A DNA stretch of 64,000 bases from assembly GCA_944472135.2 (NCBI GenBank), contig OX235267.1, forward strand, positions 37,479,312 through 37,543,311, written 5' to 3'. Position numbers and translations under genes: made by a program. Numbering within the stretch: position 1 is the stretch's first letter; every line of letters begins with the position of its first letter. The notes beneath the pieces were generated by a model. It was not told where the DNA came from, did no database searches, and saw nothing but the letters and a program-made list of their open reading frames with translations. This stretch comes from Trichobilharzia regenti. Lineage: Eukaryota > Platyhelminthes > Trematoda > Strigeidida > Schistosomatidae. This document shows, piece by piece, positions 1-11,639 of this stretch.

Positions 1-463
1 AATCTCCAGCGAATGAGATACTTTGTGGGTGGTTGGACTATGTCATTGGTGGGTTTCTATTCTCTTGGACAATTGGATAGAAATTATTTATCTTGTGATA
101 GGCTGGATGCAGATTTTGATTTGATTTGGTGTGACGGACAATGACTCTGAGATTAGTGACAGCCAAGGTCAAGCTAGACTTTGGTGAAGTAGCAAACCTT
201 GAAGACATATTCTTAATACATTGTTTTCATCCATATTTGTCTGTATAATAATTTTGAAATTAGTTTATTGAAGATATTTTCAAGTGAACTTGAATATGTG
301 CGACTTCTTTGAGAGGTAATTTATCCTGCGTTAATGATTATTCACGATTGCAATTTTTTTCAATGTTTCAATTTCTTCTCTTCTTGTCTTGATGTCAATA
401 GTGATTTTGTATATGTTTGTTTTCCTTTTCTAATTTGGCATCCTTTTTGGTTTATTTCGGAGT
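1..463. other. AT-rich stretch ahead of retrotransposon A
   Basis: No coding signal is convincing here. The sequence runs without an obvious break into the open frame that precedes the endonuclease domain of the non-LTR element downstream, so part of it may be that element's 5' untranslated region. The true 5' edge could not be set because no second full-length copy exists in the window. Confidence 0.35.
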
Positions 464-723
464 ATGGTTGACACCAGGGAGTACTTCACATCTCCGGCCA
501 TTTTAACCCTTGGGCTGCAAACATTTTCCGTCACTTATATTGCATCTCATTACTTGGATTTATTTTGTTTTAATTATTCAACTGTGTGTCCGAAGCGTAT
601 TACTTACTCTCGAGATTATTTGAAATGTTTTCAATCTGATGATTTACGGGTATGCAATAACCTTAAGAAAAAGGATCATGGTGGGTGGCAAAGATCCTGA
701 AAGTGTACTCCACTGCACCAGAT

Positions 724-1400
724 GACTGTACCTGTGATTATGAGCACAAACTGCAGGTCATTATCGAACAAGATTAACTACTTGGATGCTCTATTATGTT
801 GAAATATTTACCGTAATATAAGTGTAATATCGCTTCAAGAAACTCGGCTCGATGATTCATATGATGACAATTTAATCTTACTGAATGGCTTCAATATGTA
901 CAGACAAGACAAGGAAGAAGCGAGCTGGTGGTGTCGCTTCTTTCATCAATTTTCAGTGGGCCGTTGCCAACAACGTCTGTTTTATATTCTCAGATGATAA
1001 TACTGACTGTTTAACTGTCAAATGTCGACCTGAACACCAATCTAAGTACAAATTCATTTATATCACAATCATTTATGTCACTCCCTGTTGTAGCACTTCA
1101 GAACTATCTATGTTTGCAGATGAATTCACTATTTTCTCTGCCGCCTATTTTGAAAACTGATTGTCCATAGTGACATGTGATTTTATTTCATGTGACTGCA
1201 GCCCTCTCACAGTTCTAGGTCAGTCATGAAAATTTTGATAACTTTCCCACCAGACTGGAAAATTCTGTCGATCTTGTATTCATAAATGACTGTGAGATAT
1301 ACGAAGCTCGTAAAAGAGTCCCGCTGTTTAACTCAGACCGTTTTATTGTACGGCTTTTACCTAAAATTTATGGAAAGTTATACAAGAGAACGTTTTTGCA
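724..1400 (+). pseudogene. APE-type endonuclease domain of element A (broken)
   Basis: This domain would nick target DNA for target-primed reverse transcription. Visible motifs are NCRSLSNK with Asn at 749-751, LQETRLDD with Glu at 839-841, and DLVFIND shortly before the final motif. The usual SDH motif reads SDR at 1333-1341, so the catalytic His is Arg here; copies B and C keep SDH at the same place. An in-frame TGA lies at 800-802, and the frame shifts by one base between the QETRLDD part and the RAGGVASFI part (about 885-940). Not functional. Confidence 0.82.
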
Positions 1401-1559
1401 GCTTTCCAAGGAAACTGTACATGGATGTTACTCTATGGAGAATGTTCAGAATCTTAAGGCATGCTCAAAGGCACAAGGTGGGACCTGTTTAATGAAGACT
1501 CTCTTGATGACACAATCTCTAATATTAAAAAGTTATCTCAAATTTTGTCTTGACAACTG

Positions 1560-3354
1560 TTGTCCCAGAGAAAAGCTCTTCATCAGATTTGACCGTTTCT
1601 CCTACCATCAACTTAAAAAGCTACGCAGACAAAAAGAAAAGCTATATAAAATGAAGGACAATACTGGTTCGAAAAGAATTAACATCCTAATAAATTCTGA
1701 AATGCACAGGTTGAATTCAATTTACAACCAAAATTTTATATTCCGAAAAAATGCGCCTAATATACAGGAACTTTTCAAAGAAATTACTGGTGGTAAGCAG
1801 ATGAATAGTATTCATCATTCCTTTGATGTTTGCACACTAAACGAGTCTTTCATATATTCGCCCACAAATGCAAAACTTTCTAGTTTTAGAAGTGTTAGTG
1901 AAACCTGCTTCCCTGGTTTCAATACAGATGATGTTCTAAAATGTCTTCAGTCTCTGAACCTTCTTCTTCCAGCCTGGGTCTAGACAGTTTGCCTAGTGTT
2001 ATTCTTAAAAAATGTGCAGACGTCCTGTGCTATCCTCTCATGGACTTCTTTAATGAATCTTTTTCCAGAAATGTCGTGCCAGTCGTTTGGAAGGACATTA
2101 AAAATGTACCCATACCTTATTGGTCCACTGGAACATGTTCAAAATTTAGACCTATTTTTATAACCTCTCCTTTTCTAAAAACTAGGGAAACGTTACTCTT
2201 ACTTATTCTTCAACCTTCACTAAAAGCCCTTAGTGAGCCAAACAATTCGCTTATAAACACAGTAGAAGTAATTTAGATGCAGTTACAGTCTTGTACCATA
2301 ACATTTTCTGCAGCTTATACAAGAGGGATAAATTTGTTCGCTGCACCTTCCTAGACTGCAAATCTGCTTTTGACTCATTACCTTTTAACATTTTGTTAAA
2401 CAAGCTTGCTGAAACTCAAACTGACTGTTGGGTTGTCGAATGGTCGCATTCCTACTTCTCAGCAAGATAGCAGTACATTGTATGTAAGGGAAAATCTACC
2501 ACTTCTTTGCTTACTGAGGCTGGTGTCACCCAAGGAGCTGTCCTCTCTCCTTCATCTTCTCTTACTTCTGGAATGACTTCCCTCATTCTCATGAAATAAA
2601 CTGTGTTAAGTATGCGGACGATCTAAATATTTCAATGTCTGTTAACTCCCACCTTGACTGTACTAAGATGAATAGCTTTCTATCAGGAATTAGTAAATGC
2701 TCTTCGTTTAACGGCCTAAAACTAAATCCTTCCAAATGTCAGACTGTCAATTTCAGTTTCTGATGTGAACGAAAGTTAAATGAAGCCATCGATTCATATG
2801 ACCCTTGCAAAATTGATGATATTGATATAGAAATCAAGTCTGAAGTTAAGTATCTTGGATTAATTCTTTCTTCTGACCTATCCTGGTCTTCTCACGTCTT
2901 AGCAATTTCTCAAAGAATATTTTGTCTGACTTTTTGCATCAAGAAGTTGAGGAATTCAGGCATAACCCAACTACTCCTCTTACAGTCTGTCAACTCTTGT
3001 ATTTTACCTTCTTTACTGTTCACCCTTGCTTATTCTCTCCTGCACTGCATAAAAAAGACTATGTCATACTTCGTAGAACTCAAAGGACTGTCAGTGGTAC
3101 GAGTGGTATCCCGTTGTGCCATATCGTTGACATTGTCACTGATAAGCACTTGATGTCATGCAACAAATTTGGCAAAGGAAATTTGTCAGACTGTGAACAC
3201 CCAATTTACCTGCAGCTACAACCTTGTGTCTTCTCGGGTAAAACAAGAAGTCTTTTCAGAAGACTTTAGGCACGTACGTGTAAGTATAAAAATTCCACTA
3301 TACCATATTTACCACGTACTTTATGCGATGAAAATAGTGTCAGGCATGAACTAA
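1560..3354 (+). pseudogene. Reverse transcriptase region of element A (broken)
   Basis: A lysine-rich linker (LKKLRRQKEKLYKMKD, about 1609-1656) leads into RT motifs: KFRPIFITSPFLKT (about 2140-2180), FLDCKSAFDS (about 2348-2377), GVTQGAVLSP (about 2522-2552) and an intact catalytic YADD box at 2611-2622. Next come LNPSKCQT and a conserved C-terminal block (KYLGLILSSDLSW) typical of non-LTR RTs. The frame is lost after the LSP motif and regained before YADD, and stops occur near 2276 and 2468. The RT once made cDNA for retrotransposition; this copy cannot. Confidence 0.85.
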
Positions 3355-3742
3355 CTAACCTTCTTTGCACTACTAAATACAGCATTACTTCCACCCTCAC
3401 AGTATCAAACTTAATTGATATTGTATTTCTTATATTTATAATCCACTCAATTTTTTGTTTTTATTTATTTATTTTTCATAAGTGTGAACATCATTTTAGC
3501 TGTGTTTTACCTGTTAATTTTGTCTTTCTCTTCACTTTACCAAATCAACAGAACATTAGATCCAATATTCTGTAACATGCTGACGTTTCCAAACTGAATC
3601 ACCAATGCTGTATGAAACAAACTCGCTGCGGTTGTTATTATTGTTATATTTAATAATCTCAATTTGTGCTTCGAATATTTTTGACTTTATATCGCAAACG
3701 TGGACGAATTCCTCTAGTTACTTTGGTTTTGATTTTTGATTT

Positions 3743-3759
3743 TATATATATATATATTA
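3743..3759. repeat. (TA)n microsatellite in the 3' UTR of element A
   Basis: A short alternating TA run in the AT-rich 3' UTR of the retrotransposon. No other role is visible. Confidence 0.8.
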
Positions 3760-3887
3760 AGTAAATCAGATGCAATATTGTGACAAATGCTGAGAGTTCC
3801 ATTCTGTATTATAAGTACTGTTTTTTGGAATAAAGTAAATTATTATTATTATTTTGTGAGTCCTCGTCTCTATGCACATATTCGTTC

Positions 3888-3970
3888 TTTTCCCAGCGGC
3901 TCCCATTTAGAAGACAAGTTCGTATACCGATTAGCCACTGGGACACGATTGAATGACTAGTCCATAAATT
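3888..3970 (-). repeat. SINE1 head fragment
   Basis: Read on the minus strand, this carries the SINE1 A-box region (GTCCCAGTGGCTAATCGG) and the following TATACGA. The B-box half is degraded. It directly follows the ATT tail of element A. Confidence 0.6.
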
Positions 3971-4199
3971 CTAAATTCTGGAAATTCCTATTCCTATCAA
4001 GAAAACCGACTATAAGCTCTGACTCATAGCTTGATTTCACCAATATCAACGTCTTATAAATCAACTACTGAGAGTCAATCTAATGCTCATCAGAGACTTG
4101 TTACAAAACGGAGATTGCTGGAGTTCTATTTAGAAATCTAAGCAACTTATGACAATGGTTGTAGGTTACCCTAAAACTCATGAAATGTTCGAAGGTTTG

Positions 4200-4345
4200 A
4201 ATGTTATGAGGACTTGAGGACTTATAAGGAAGCCAGAGAGTACTGAATGCGTAATACCAATGAGTCACATACTAGGATGAATTGGCTATCCAGTATTCTC
4301 TGGTTTCCAATGGTTTCCTAACTGACAACAAACTGTGGTCATACT
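4200..4345 (+). repeat. SINE1 3' half
   Basis: Matches the SINE1 body downstream of the tRNA-like head: an 'ACTAGG..GA' block, a 'TCCAGTA' block, then 'GTTTCCAATGGTTTCCTAAC'. The family's TCATGATGAAAT end is missing, because element B begins right after it. Confidence 0.6.
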
Positions 4346-4349
4346 CGGA

Positions 4350-5900
4350 ATAATGAACTCTGATCATTGTATTATTCGGATATTACCTAAGATATGCAGC
4401 AGATATCACTCCAATATCCTCTCATATCTGTCCAGGAAATGTGCTTAAACTAAGACGCATGTTAAATGACAAAAACTGGGAACTTTTCACCGAACACACA
4501 CTGGATGATACTATTTTCAATGTGACTGATTATCTTAAATTCGGCCTTGATGTTTGCTGTCCGAAACAGATACTTCTAAAATGAATGAACCGTCTCTCTT
4601 CCCCTCATCTCAAAAAGCTTCGAAGAGAAAAAGAGAGACTGTACAAGACTAAGGATAAATCTGGTATTAGTAGGATAAACATCCACATTAAATCCGAAAC
4701 CAAGAGTCTAAACGGTATTTATAATCAAAGAGTATTGTCTTGTAAAAGTGCACGAAATATGTGGAAGCTTTTCAGGGAGACTACAGGTTGCGGTAAGCAT
4801 AATATTTGTGCTCCTTCTAATGATGTAAATACTCTCAATAGATTTTTTATCCGTCCTCCTAATGTCCCTTTTAGCCTCAGTGTAACTAATAACATGACCA
4901 GTTACTGTCAGAGTTACAAAACTTTTGATGTTTTTAAATGTTCGAAGTTTCTTTAACCTTCCCAGAGTCCAGGGCCTGATGGTATACCTGCCATTGTCCT
5001 AAGGAAATGTGCTGATATTTTACAAATATTTTCAATACTTCATTTTCTAATAATGTTGTACCTTCTCTGTGGATAGATATTAAAATCATCCCTGTACCCA
5101 CGTGTGGTTCTTGAAATGGTGTAAAGTTCAGACCAATTGCTATCACCTTTCTTTTTTGCCACTTGTGGAGAAATTATTGTTACATAAACTCGTTGCCCCC
5201 CTATGCTTCTCAAATGATCCAAAGCAGTTTGCTTACAAACAGGGTAGAAGTACTTTAGAAGCTGCTGCTGTGTTTCATCACAACATTGTATCCTCCTTAG
5301 AAAAAGGGGCCAAGTATATCCGTTGTACGTTCCTTGATTACATATCTGCTCTCGACTCAGTACCTAGAGGCCTTTTTTTAAACAAGCTTCGCCTTACACA
5401 TACTGAGTCCTGGGCTATTAACCGGCTGCACTCTTACTTCTCCAATAGGATGCAGTACACGGTATATAATGGTGTATCTTCCTGTCCTTTGCTTACTGTA
5501 GCGGGAGTTCCACGGAGTGCTGTTCTCTCTCCGTCTCTCTTTTCCTTCTTTTAACATGACTTACCTCCCTCAGACGAAATCGACTTCGTCAAATATGCAG
5601 ATGACCTGACTGTTTAGCTACCCATTAAGTCTCAGTCAGACTGTTTCAAAATAAATATCTTCCTGTCGGACATCAGTCAGTGGTCTAAACTAAATGGCCT
5701 CATGCTTAGTCCCTCAAAATGCCAGACTATTGACTTCTCCATTAGGCGTAAACGAGGTCTACAAACACTAGTAAGCACTGTAGCATTGAGGGGATTAAAA
5801 CTGAAACGATGTCTAACGCAAAATACCTCGGACTAGTTCCATCTTCCGACCCTACTTGGTCAACTATCGTATCTTAGCTATTCCAATTGACTGCTCCCAT
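4350..5900 (+). mobile_element. Non-LTR retrotransposon B, 5'-truncated
   Basis: A second copy of the element A family. It starts at the end of the endonuclease domain (NSDHCIIR near 4362-4385, with the catalytic His present), so the N-terminus and most of the endonuclease are gone. Truncation at the 5' end is the usual product of incomplete target-primed reverse transcription. It continues through the same basic linker (LKKLRREKERLYKTKD near 4606-4653) and RT. Homology fades near 5900, so the 3' UTR and ATT tail of copy A are missing or unrecognisable. Confidence 0.8.
4585..5870 (+). pseudogene. Linker and RT coding remnant of element B
   Basis: The open frame 4585-4956 matches the linker of copy A (RLYKTKDKSG, IYNQ, LFRETTG). 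After frame breaks, a 5102-5554 frame carries FAYKQGRSTLEAA, FLDYISALDSVPR, a NRMQYTVYN block and GVPRSAVLSPSLFSF, all RT motifs. A catalytic YADD lies at 5594-5605 and is followed by an in-frame TAG about ten bases later. LSPSKCQT follows near 5706. The RT core is therefore recognisable but split by at least three lesions. Confidence 0.8.
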
Positions 5901-6251
5901 CGGAATCTATCGTCATATCCCCTCGAAACACTTGGATCATGGGGTCGAAGAGTCGCATGCATGAGGTGTGCATGCGAGTATATTATAACTGTTCAACCCC
6001 ACAACAAGCATGCTAAGTGGCAATGTTCATAATGTGACAACGAATTGACTGGAAGATATCTAAATGTTAATTAAATGTCAAACATATCCACTTCCATGAT
6101 TAGGCAAAGAAGCAATAAAAAGTGATATCTCCTAAAGATTAATACAAATTCACTTAGAATATAGTTCGCGGATACATCCATACTAAAGATTTGAAGTTAT
6201 GAAAACACTGTTGGTGGTTGTATCAGCACTTATTAATAAATAGTGAAGTGA
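5901..6251. other. Unassigned spacer before the palindrome
   Basis: Contains short imperfect inverted words (GCATGCATGAGGTGTGCATGC near 5955-5975, an imperfect palindrome) and no coding signal. Homology with the inverted repeat starts abruptly at 6252. Confidence 0.4.
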
Positions 6252-6264
6252 CAGAAGTTAGAAA

Positions 6265-6480
6265 TTCAAGGACCATTGGATCGGGTCCCAGTGGCTGAAT
6301 GGTATACGAGCTTGCCTTGTAACCACAAAGTCCTGGGTTCGAACCCTGGCGGTGGGTGCGTACTGGTGAAGACTCTCAAACTAGGCTGATGAAACAACTA
6401 TCCAGTACTCCCAGTTGTTTTTCCAATGTTTCTCTAACTAAAGTCAGATCATGATGAAATCCTGAAATCGAGATTTCCAT
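6265..6480 (+). repeat. SINE1 copy in left palindrome arm
   Basis: A tRNA-derived SINE. The head has an RNA polymerase III A box (TGGCTGAATGG, 6292-6302) and a perfect B box (GGTTCGAACCC, 6336-6346). The body has AAACTAGGCTGATGAAACAA, a TCCAGTACTCCC block and an end near TCATGATGAAATCC. It has no own coding capacity and would need retrotransposon enzymes in trans. The parent tRNA was not assigned. Confidence 0.85.
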
Positions 6481-8166
6481 TTCATAACACTGTCGTTTAT
6501 TTTACAGAATCCTGTCGGTTGATGACACAATTTATGAAAACCTCACCGTGAATCTTCAATTTCAAAATACTGTTGTAAACTGACGGTTCAGATATCCAAA
6601 TGACGCCAGCCGTTCTGCTTCAAAAATTTCTACGATTTCCACTTTGTGAGGCTAAACAGCTCTGCGCTACTCAAGATTTTTTCTTGCACAGACGAAAGCA
6701 TAATGTCCATGGAGAATCAGTGTGAGCTTTGACTGCTAGCTTACCGTATATGAGGCCAGAAACTCTTTCAGTGTCCAGCTGGTTTTCCCCATCAAACCTC
6801 CCTTTGTGGATGATGTGGCGCCTTTCTGATCCTCCTAAACCTTAGCTGCTGAAAGTTCGACGTAAATTCCTCGCCTTCAGAATGTGGACAGTTATATGTT
6901 AATTTAGTCTTTCGTACAATCTCGTCTGTGACAATATGTGGAAGTGCCCTATCAACACAGTCTCGGCTTGCCTGAAGCCACCCGTGTGTGCCCCATTATA
7001 ATCAGCAGGTAGTGATTGCTAGTAGTTTTCTGTGTGACAATTCTATTGAATATAGAAAGCAAATTATGTACAATGCTTGTTGATTAATCTCAAATATTCT
7101 CGTTAGAATCAAAGTGAAAGAAACTGATTGTCTAATTAGAAATCTTGACTGGGTCACAAATTCTTGTGTGGGTTGATACAACTATCTATGTGGCTATCTC
7201 TAATTACTGATCAGAAGATTAAACACGACTATCTAACTCCCCTCGAATCTCTTGTCCCTATTAGACAGATAAAGCAATCGATCCCTCTCATTAGCAATGC
7301 ACTCCGCTTAGAATGTGCATTCTCGTAATGAGACTACTGGTATTTGTCGCGACAACTCAGTGTGAGTGACCTCCACCTACATGAATTCCATGGTTGTAAG
7401 TGTGCTGACAAAATCTATTTAATATACATTCTATTCATTATAAATGAATTAACAGCAGATAACTTTTAATTTAACCCACACAATAATTCATGACCCAGTC
7501 AAGATTTCTAATTAGACAATCAGTTTCTTTCACTTTGATTCTAACGAGAATATTTGAGATTAATCAACAAGCATTGTACATAATTTGCTTTCTATATTCA
7601 ATAGAATTGTCACACAGAAAACTATTAGCAATCACTACCTGCTGATTATAATGGGGCACACACGGGTGGCTTCAGGCAAGCCGAGACTGTGTTGATAGGG
7701 CACTTCCACATATTGTCACAGACGAGATTGTACGAAAGACTAAATTAACATATAACTGTCCACATTCTGAAGGCGAGGAATTTACGTCGAACTTTCAGCA
7801 GCTAAGGTTTAGGAGGATCAGAAAGGCGCCACATCATCCACAAAGGGAGGTTTGATGGGGAAAACCAGCTGGACACTGAAAGAGTTTCTGGCCTCATATA
7901 CGGTAAGCTAGCAGTCAAAGCTCACACTGATTCTCCATGGACATTATGCTTTCGTCTGTGCAAGAAAAAATCTTGAGTAGCGCAGAGCTGTTTAGCCTCA
8001 CAAAGTGGAAATCGTAGAAATTTTTGAAGCAGAACGGCTGGCGTCATTTGGATATCTGAACCGTCAGTTTACAACAGTATTTTGAAATTGAAGATTCACG
8101 GTGAGGTTTTCATAAATTGTGTCATCAACCGACAGGATTCTGTAAAATAAACGACAGTGTTATGAA

Positions 8167-8382
8167 ATGGAAATCTCGATTTCAGGATTTCATCATGATC
8201 TGACTTTAGTTAGAGAAACATTGGAAAAACAACTGGGAGTACTGGATAGTTGTTTCATCAGCCTAGTTTGAGAGTCTTCACCAGTACGCACCCACCGCCA
8301 GGGTTCGAACCCAGGACTTTGTGGTTACAAGGCAAGCTCGTATACCATTCAGCCACTGGGACCCGATCCAATGGTCCTTGAA
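8167..8382 (-). repeat. SINE1 copy in right palindrome arm
   Basis: Mirror image of the left-arm SINE1, with the B box at 8301-8311 on the minus strand. The two copies look identical in this stretch, so they arose by inverted duplication rather than by two insertions. Confidence 0.85.
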
Positions 8383-8390
8383 TTTCTAAC

Positions 8391-8846
8391 TTCTGCCAAT
8401 TAACGATATAGTGTGACGCTAGCCAATGTCTTTGGCGAGTATTTCTCCTCACACTCGACCAGCTGCACCCTACTGGTGACGACTTCCCACTGGAACCCTG
8501 ATAACTACCTATCTGAATAAGGCCAGTCGCCAGTGAGCATCTCATTGGTATTCAAGTGTTGGTTTGTAGGGATTTGATTGGTTTCAGGATTTCATCATGA
8601 GCTGACATTAGTTAGAGAACCATTGGAAAACCTGGGAGTACTGGACAGCTGTTTCGTCCTAGTTTGGGACTCTTCAGCAGTACGCGCCCACCGCGATTCG
8701 AACCTAGGACCTATTCAGGTAGGTAGTTACCTGGGTTCCAGTGGGAAGTCGTGACCAGTAGGGTGCAGCTGGTCGGGTGTGAGGACTAATACTCGCCGAA
8801 GACATTGGCTAGCGGTCGCGCTATATCGTGAATCGGCAGAATTTAG
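8391..8846. repeat. Composite SINE1 module with inverted 'X' segments
   Basis: Segment X (8391-8525) recurs reverse-complemented at 8707-8846 at roughly 90% identity. Shared words include GCTAGCCAATGTCTT and CCAGCTGCACCCTACTGGT. Between them lies another minus-strand SINE1 (about 8550-8705) with a shortened head. A related arrangement of SINE1 and X lies at 12.41-12.96 kb, so X travels with SINE1. Confidence 0.75.
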
Positions 8847-9534
8847 AATACAATTATTGCTATTAGAGATGATAAAAATTAAAAGTTCACTGTTGATTCT
8901 GTTTTTCACTTAATTATTCAATCCCATCTGTATCCAACAGATAACAGTTTGCCATTTGTATTTTATTTTTCAGTCTAAAGAGGAATAAAACAATGTTGAT
9001 GTAATTGATGAATATGATAATTTATGCATGAATGAAATTCATGAAGTTTTGTAACAGTAGAAGATAAGAGAATTGGTAACGGATTCCACTAATTAAGAAA
9101 AAAGAGCATCTTATCTATACATTTTTAACAAAAGTGAAGCCAATTAGGTCAGTGGACAACAAGCTCTCCTGATTGGTTGGCGATTGGCTCAAAGTTGGAC
9201 AAAAGGACGTAAAGTTGACCAATGAGATTATTTCAAGACTACAACGTAAATAAACACTTCGACACATGCAGTCATTGACTTAAAATGTTGATTTCAATTT
9301 TCTGGACATTTTCTATCGATCTGCATCTAGACAGCATATACTACAAATATATATATATATATTTACAGACAGAGATGGGGAAATATTTAGCAGTATGCAT
9401 TAGAGTCTGTCGACAATAAAAAAAGTCTGATCGACATTAGTAATATACCAATGACTGATGTTAGTAGCTGGAAACCTCTCATATCATCTCACATTGCTTT
9501 TAAGACAGACCAGAGTGGTCTAAATATCAGTCAT
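8847..9534. other. AT-rich gene-free spacer
   Basis: No coding or RNA signal was seen. It includes a short ATAT run near 9347-9363. A SINE1 begins at its right end. Confidence 0.4.
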
Positions 9535-9720
9535 TCAGTCACTGGGACCCGATCCAATGGTCTACGAGCTCGCTTTGTAACCATAAGGTGTTGGGTTTGA
9601 ACTCTGGTGGGCGCGTACTGATGAAGATTCCTAAACTAGTCTGACGAAACGGCTCTCCAGTACTCCCAGGTTTCCCAAGGTTCTCTAATCGATGTCAGCT
9701 CGTTATGATATCTTTCAACC
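9535..9720 (+). repeat. SINE1 copy, diverged
   Basis: Follows the family order: a CGAGCTCGCTTTGTAACCA block, a decayed B box (GGTTTGAACTC), TCTGACGAAACGG, then CTCCAGTACTCCCAGG. The A-box region is altered and the tail ends near 9715. Confidence 0.8.
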
Positions 9721-10899
9721 AATCGATTTTCCTTTGAATTATCTTGAAGTCTACCAAAGTTTAACCGATCTGTGCAACGATCAAACACATGGGCTACTTT
9801 TCTTTATCGCAGAGTAATCCAGGTGCAATACATACGTCTTAAAAGGTGATCTCCAAATAAGACTTAGCGAGTGATCTGTACTAACGGTATTGACAAAATT
9901 TCCTGCCAAATTAATGGGAGGGAGCTTGAATATTTTGAAATCTAAGCCATTCGGATCCATTGTCCTAAAAAGATAACGTCGAGCCTAGGATAAAACAAAC
10001 TCAAGGGAACCAGTCAGTTTTCACGCCCGTGTGATGGTCTATTGGTTGAATGTTCAACTGTAGACAGCTTTTCGAGCACAGACATACTTACCAGTGTCCA
10101 ACCACTGCCGTATTTTTTGCCTAAAAGATATATTTAATTTCATCGATCGAGAGATATTGGGTAAAGCCTGGCTATAGAGGGAGTGCTGATGCATATTTAA
10201 ATGCTAATTAAGGTATGCTAATCCCACTCATATAACCATGTTTGAGCTCAAATGGAATTGTCGCACTAAGTAACGACAACCACTGGATAATTCTGGGGAC
10301 ATCGAATGTACTGATGGATGGTTCTCTGGTCGACTGCGGTGTTTCAGTGACCAGCCCACTGGCATGGGAAAAAGAGTCTGATTAATCCAGAGTGTACAGA
10401 TGGTTCAGTCATTTTAAGTGAAGACGTTGAAATAATGAGGGGTCTTATGAAGCCCCTAACAGAAATTTCAATGTGTCTGACGCTTGATTTGCCTCCTGTA
10501 AGATAATGCCCAAGGACTGGTTTACACTGACTCATAATTTAAGTCTTTGGAGTGGTATAGTGGAATGCAAAGTATAATCTTTTCTATGGTTTGGACTCCT
10601 CGTAATTCTTTATTTTGGAAGTATTATATTCTATGCAGAAAATATTTAGCTGGTACGGTTATATTTAGTGTTGTTGTGTTCTCTGCGCAGCATGGTTCAA
10701 TTGTGAAGCTCTAACAGCCTTTTTAGAAATAACCTTCTGTAATAACTTCACAAAGGCTCTTGAACATGCGTTTAATGCCGAATAATCGACCTGTTTTTTC
10801 TTTTCATGTCAAATATTCATTTTGTCATTAAAGATCACGTGAAGTTAAATTCAACGTAGAGTTCCTCATAAATCGATATCAATGAGAGAGCCAGTGAAA
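9721..10899. other. Gene-free spacer, no recognisable content
   Basis: Only short open frames without family features (for example 10344-10535, minus strand). No repeat seen elsewhere in the window could be matched here. Confidence 0.4.
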
Positions 10900-10995
10900 A
10901 TCAAGCAGCAATGGACAGTTGTTTCCTTTTAGTTGCAGACTAGAGGTCGAATCTAGTGCCTTTGGGATACATCAGCCATTCAGCCATTGGACTAA
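10900..10995 (-). repeat. SINE1 fragment
   Basis: On the minus strand, AGTCCAATGGCTGAATGGCT matches the SINE1 A-box region, followed by a degraded B box and the start of the body. Both ends are lost. Confidence 0.6.
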
Positions 10996-11175
10996 ATGTA
11001 GTGACCTACGAAATGCCACGTTTCTCAGTCCACTAGAATCGTTGAAAGCCAAAGAGCGCTAAGCGTCTGTTAAACTTATCAAGGTGAAAGATTCTCAAAT
11101 AATCAGGTCAGTCATCCATATAAAAAGATACAATCAGTTTGTTGAAAATGTCCAGCCATTATCTTACTGTACTGT

Positions 11176-11390
11176 GTGCGTCAGTGGCACAGTGGTAAAT
11201 GCTCGCCAACCATGAATGTGGTTCGGGGTTCGATCCCTGGCCGACGCACTTATTTACATGGCTAAGCCAGGGAAGGTTGGGCATGAGGCTAGCAACCCCA
11301 TCCCTTAAACGTTAGCACCACTGCTACAGAAACTTCAAGACTCTGGCTTGAAGCTCTGTGTTCCACTGGGAACGAAAAGGAATAAAAATT
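11176..11390 (+). repeat. SINE2 with a well-preserved tRNA-like head
   Basis: The first 74 nt (11176-11249) are tRNA-like. GTGCGTC and GACGCAC at the ends form a 7-bp acceptor stem, with a TGGCACAGTGG A box and a GGTTCGATCCC B box. The anticodon loop does not fit a 7-nt canonical loop, so this is a SINE head rather than a working tRNA. The body (CATGGCTAAGCCAGGG and on) differs from the body after the same kind of head at 17.1 and 58.0 kb, implying at least two SINE subfamilies. It ends in an A-rich tail near 11390. Confidence 0.8.
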
Positions 11391-11639
11391 ATTTACTGTA
11401 CTACTTATTTGTTACAAAGCAACTGTGATATTACTTTTGGTGTGTATTTGCATTTCCGACCTTGTTTATCCCTGTACTACCGTGTCGGCAAAACGGGCTG
11501 ATGGAGTGAAAGATTTCTCGAACAAACCTCTTTACTCTGTATGTCTTACAATGATTAATAATTGTTATGAAATGAAGTGTACATCTACGTAGTGGCTGAA
11601 AAGACACTCCAGGATAGAAGTTAGTTTACAAGTGGAAGT

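Larger units (their letters stand above)
464..3855 (+). mobile_element. Non-LTR retrotransposon A, nearly full length, decayed
   Basis: The order is an N-terminal open frame (464-700), an APE-type endonuclease region (about 724-1400), a basic linker (about 1560-1900), an RT (about 1980-3270), a 3' UTR with AATAAA near 3830, and an ATT-repeat tail at about 3840-3855. This is the layout of jockey/CR1-group non-LTR elements, which are common in schistosomes; the clade is inferred from layout only. Coding is broken by many stops and frameshifts, so the copy is dead. Linker and RT reading frames recur at 4.4-5.9 kb (B) and 56.5-57.9 kb (C), which confirms a family. The 5' boundary is uncertain. 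Confidence 0.85.
6252..8395. repeat. Large palindrome: 923-nt arms, 298-nt spacer
   Basis: The left arm (6252-7174) is the reverse complement of the right arm (7473-8395). Paired positions always sum to 14647 at both outer and inner ends, so there is no net insertion or deletion over 923 nt. Only a few mismatches were seen, clustered near the spacer. Each arm carries a SINE1 at its outer end, then a segment also found at 13.14-13.39 kb, then a segment related with the spacer to 54.16-54.74 kb. The palindrome is thus a recent inverted duplication of a composite repeat. It is not a classical transposon, as no transposase is present. Confidence 0.92.

Noticed and set aside
6375..6480. Hammerhead ribozyme in SINE1, suggested by CTGATGA followed by a short inverted word
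   Set aside because: The required GAAA and the stem III arrangement are absent, and other SINE1 copies do not keep the pairing. Known schistosome hammerheads belong to another SINE.
8258..8545. 95-codon minus-strand gene
   Set aside because: It is the translation of SINE1 and segment X; the same residues appear in the mirror-image copy by repeat identity.
11176..11249. Functional tRNA gene
   Set aside because: The acceptor stem and A/B boxes are good, but the anticodon arm gives no canonical 7-nt loop and the sequence is a dispersed repeat with a SINE body.
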